Shown: in pieces, positions 47,463 through 64,000 of the stretch
Layout: each line of letters begins with the position of its first letter
How positions within the stretch are numbered: position 1 is the stretch's first letter
Origin: Amorphochlora amoebiformis
Lineage: Eukaryota; Cercozoa; Chlorarachniophyceae
Direction: 5' to 3'
DNA: 64,000 nt
NCBI GenBank assembly: GCA_054601695.1
Contig: BAAHQB010000279.1
Coordinates: 176,992 to 240,991 of the forward strand
The notes under the pieces: model-generated
The model's input: the letters and a program-made list of their open reading frames with translations, nothing else
What the model was told of the DNA's origin: nothing
Databases searched by the model: none
Program-made: the position numbers and the translations under genes

Positions 47463-48160
47463 AGGTTAGGGTTAGGGTTAGGGTTAGGGTTAGGGTTAGG
47501 GTTAGGGTTAGGGTTAAGGTTAGGGTTAGGGTTAGGGTCTTCCGAATTTTCAGAACGGTTAGTTTTAGGGTTAGGGTTAGGGTTAGGGTTAGGGTTACGG
47601 TTAGCATTAGAGGTTGTTGATGGGATTAGGGTTGTTGTTAGGATTAGGGATAAGAATAACTTTGGGTTAGGGTTAGGGTTAGGGTTAGGGTTAGGGTTAG
47701 GGTTAGGGTTAGGGTTAGGTTAGGGTTTCTAACCTTGCAGATACAATACTCACCAACCCTATTCCTGACCCCAATTCTACTCCTCTTTTCCCTTTCCATG
47801 TATCCTAGGGTTAGGGTTAGGGTTAGAGTTAGGGTGGTTAGGGTTAGGGTTAGAGTTAGGGTTAGGGTTAGGGTTAGGGTTAGGATCAGATTGTTCAGCA
47901 TGTCTTAGTCCGAGGACCATTGACTCCTCCACATTGTGGGGCTATAGTGCTGTCTAGGATCTCAGGTGTGCGTGTGATGTATGTTGTTGTGGTGTTAGGG
48001 TTAGGGTTAGGGTTAGGGTTAGGGTTAGGATTAGGGCTACGGGTTAGGGTTAGAGATAGGGTTTGGATGAGATTATTCAGCAAGTCTTAGCTCTAGGGCC
48101 ATTGACTTTGCCGTTTTAGTTAGGGTTAGGGAGGGATAGGGTTAGGGTTAGGGTTAGGGA
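47463..48160 (+). repeat. Cluster of telomeric arrays and two telomere-associated elements
   Basis: TTAGGG arrays at 47463-47540, 47560-47600, 47664-47720, 47808-47885, 47996-48060 and 48118-48160. Associated elements with TTCAGCATGTCTTAG or TTCAGCAAGTCTTAG lie at 47880-47945 and 48063-48112. Confidence 0.9.
47754..47799 (-). CDS. Candidate first exon set between telomeric arrays
   Basis: ATG opens MEREKRSRIGVRNRV and ends at a perfect GTGAGT donor in phase 1. Telomeric repeats lie on both sides, so TTAGGG DNA would be its promoter region. It could be the start of the methyltransferase gene, but the next exon I trust (47419-47458) needs phase 2, so an exon would be missing. Confidence 0.35.
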
Positions 48161-48165
48161 TAGGG

Positions 48166-63740
<15,575 letters not shown>

Positions 63741-63756
63741 CTTCAGGCCTGCGGTC

Positions 63757-63900
63757 TGGGGTTAGGGTTAGGGTTAGGGTTTGGGTTAGGGTTAGGGTTA
63801 GGGTTAGGATTAGGTTAGGGTTAGGATGAGATTATTCAGCATGTCTTAGCCCTAGGGGCATCGAAACCGCCACTTATTGGCTTAGCGTTGGGGTTCGGGT
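63757..63900 (+). repeat. Telomeric array with associated element at right end
   Basis: TTAGGG units 63757-63832, then GATGAGATTATTCAGCATGT and CGCCACTTATTGG. Confidence 0.9.
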
Positions 63901-63952
63901 TAGGGCTGGGGTTGGCTAGGTTTTGAGGGAGGGAGATAATTTGTATGTGTGT

Positions 63953-64000
<48 letters not shown>

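Overview
The window is a piece of a microbial-eukaryote nuclear genome. The evidence is GT-AG introns, multi-exon genes, TTAGGG-type telomeric repeats in interstitial positions, and eukaryote-only protein families (SDE2, PHD/extended-PHD, PPR, OPR/RAP-like helical repeats, a METTL21-like methyltransferase). I cannot name the species. Two helical-repeat organelle-type RNA-binding proteins point to a protist or alga with organelle gene expression. Well over half of the window is (TA)n microsatellite. Most long reading frames in it are artefacts of that repeat (poly Tyr-Ile), of GA/CT tracts (Arg-Glu, Ser-Leu) or of telomeric repeats.

Once the repeats are read as introns, the short islands of complex sequence join into long genes made of very small exons. 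In order: (1) a minus-strand Pro/Gly-rich protein (347-4937); (2) a minus-strand PHD / zinc knuckle / extended-PHD protein of the BRPF/JADE type, about 23 exons over 17 kb (5689-22908); (3) a plus-strand multi-pass membrane protein (23086-27242); (4) two small plus-strand fragments (27857-29375); (5) minus-strand SDE2 (30190-31959), head to head across 122 bp with (6) a plus-strand PPR protein of 11 exons (32082-40404); (7) minus-strand basic-protein exons (40897-42950); (8) a minus-strand METTL21-like methyltransferase (44006-47458); (9) a minus-strand OPR/RAP-like helical-repeat protein of at least 21 exons (48166-63740), whose 5' end lies beyond the window. I drew all splice junctions by eye. 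In the long chains every junction keeps reading phase, but I had freedom in choosing splice sites, so they are predictions.

The most unusual signal is architectural. Many exons are flanked by tandem ladders of partial copies of themselves embedded in (TA)n. Copies upstream in the sense direction carry the 3' splice site plus the first part of the exon. Copies downstream carry the last part of the exon plus the 5' splice site. Some exons have ladders on both sides. In addition, (TTAGGG)n arrays sit inside introns, mostly in the orientation that gives CCCTAA (containing the branch-point-like CTAAC) in the transcript. They are accompanied by a dispersed element of about 50-100 bp that starts and ends in telomeric repeat. 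Two copies of a MITE-like element with TGTTA-type terminal inverted repeats in TA context are also present.

The genes do not form a pathway. Two suit organelle RNA metabolism (PPR, OPR/RAP-like), two suit chromatin or genome maintenance (PHD-ePHD, SDE2), one suits protein methylation, and one is a membrane protein.
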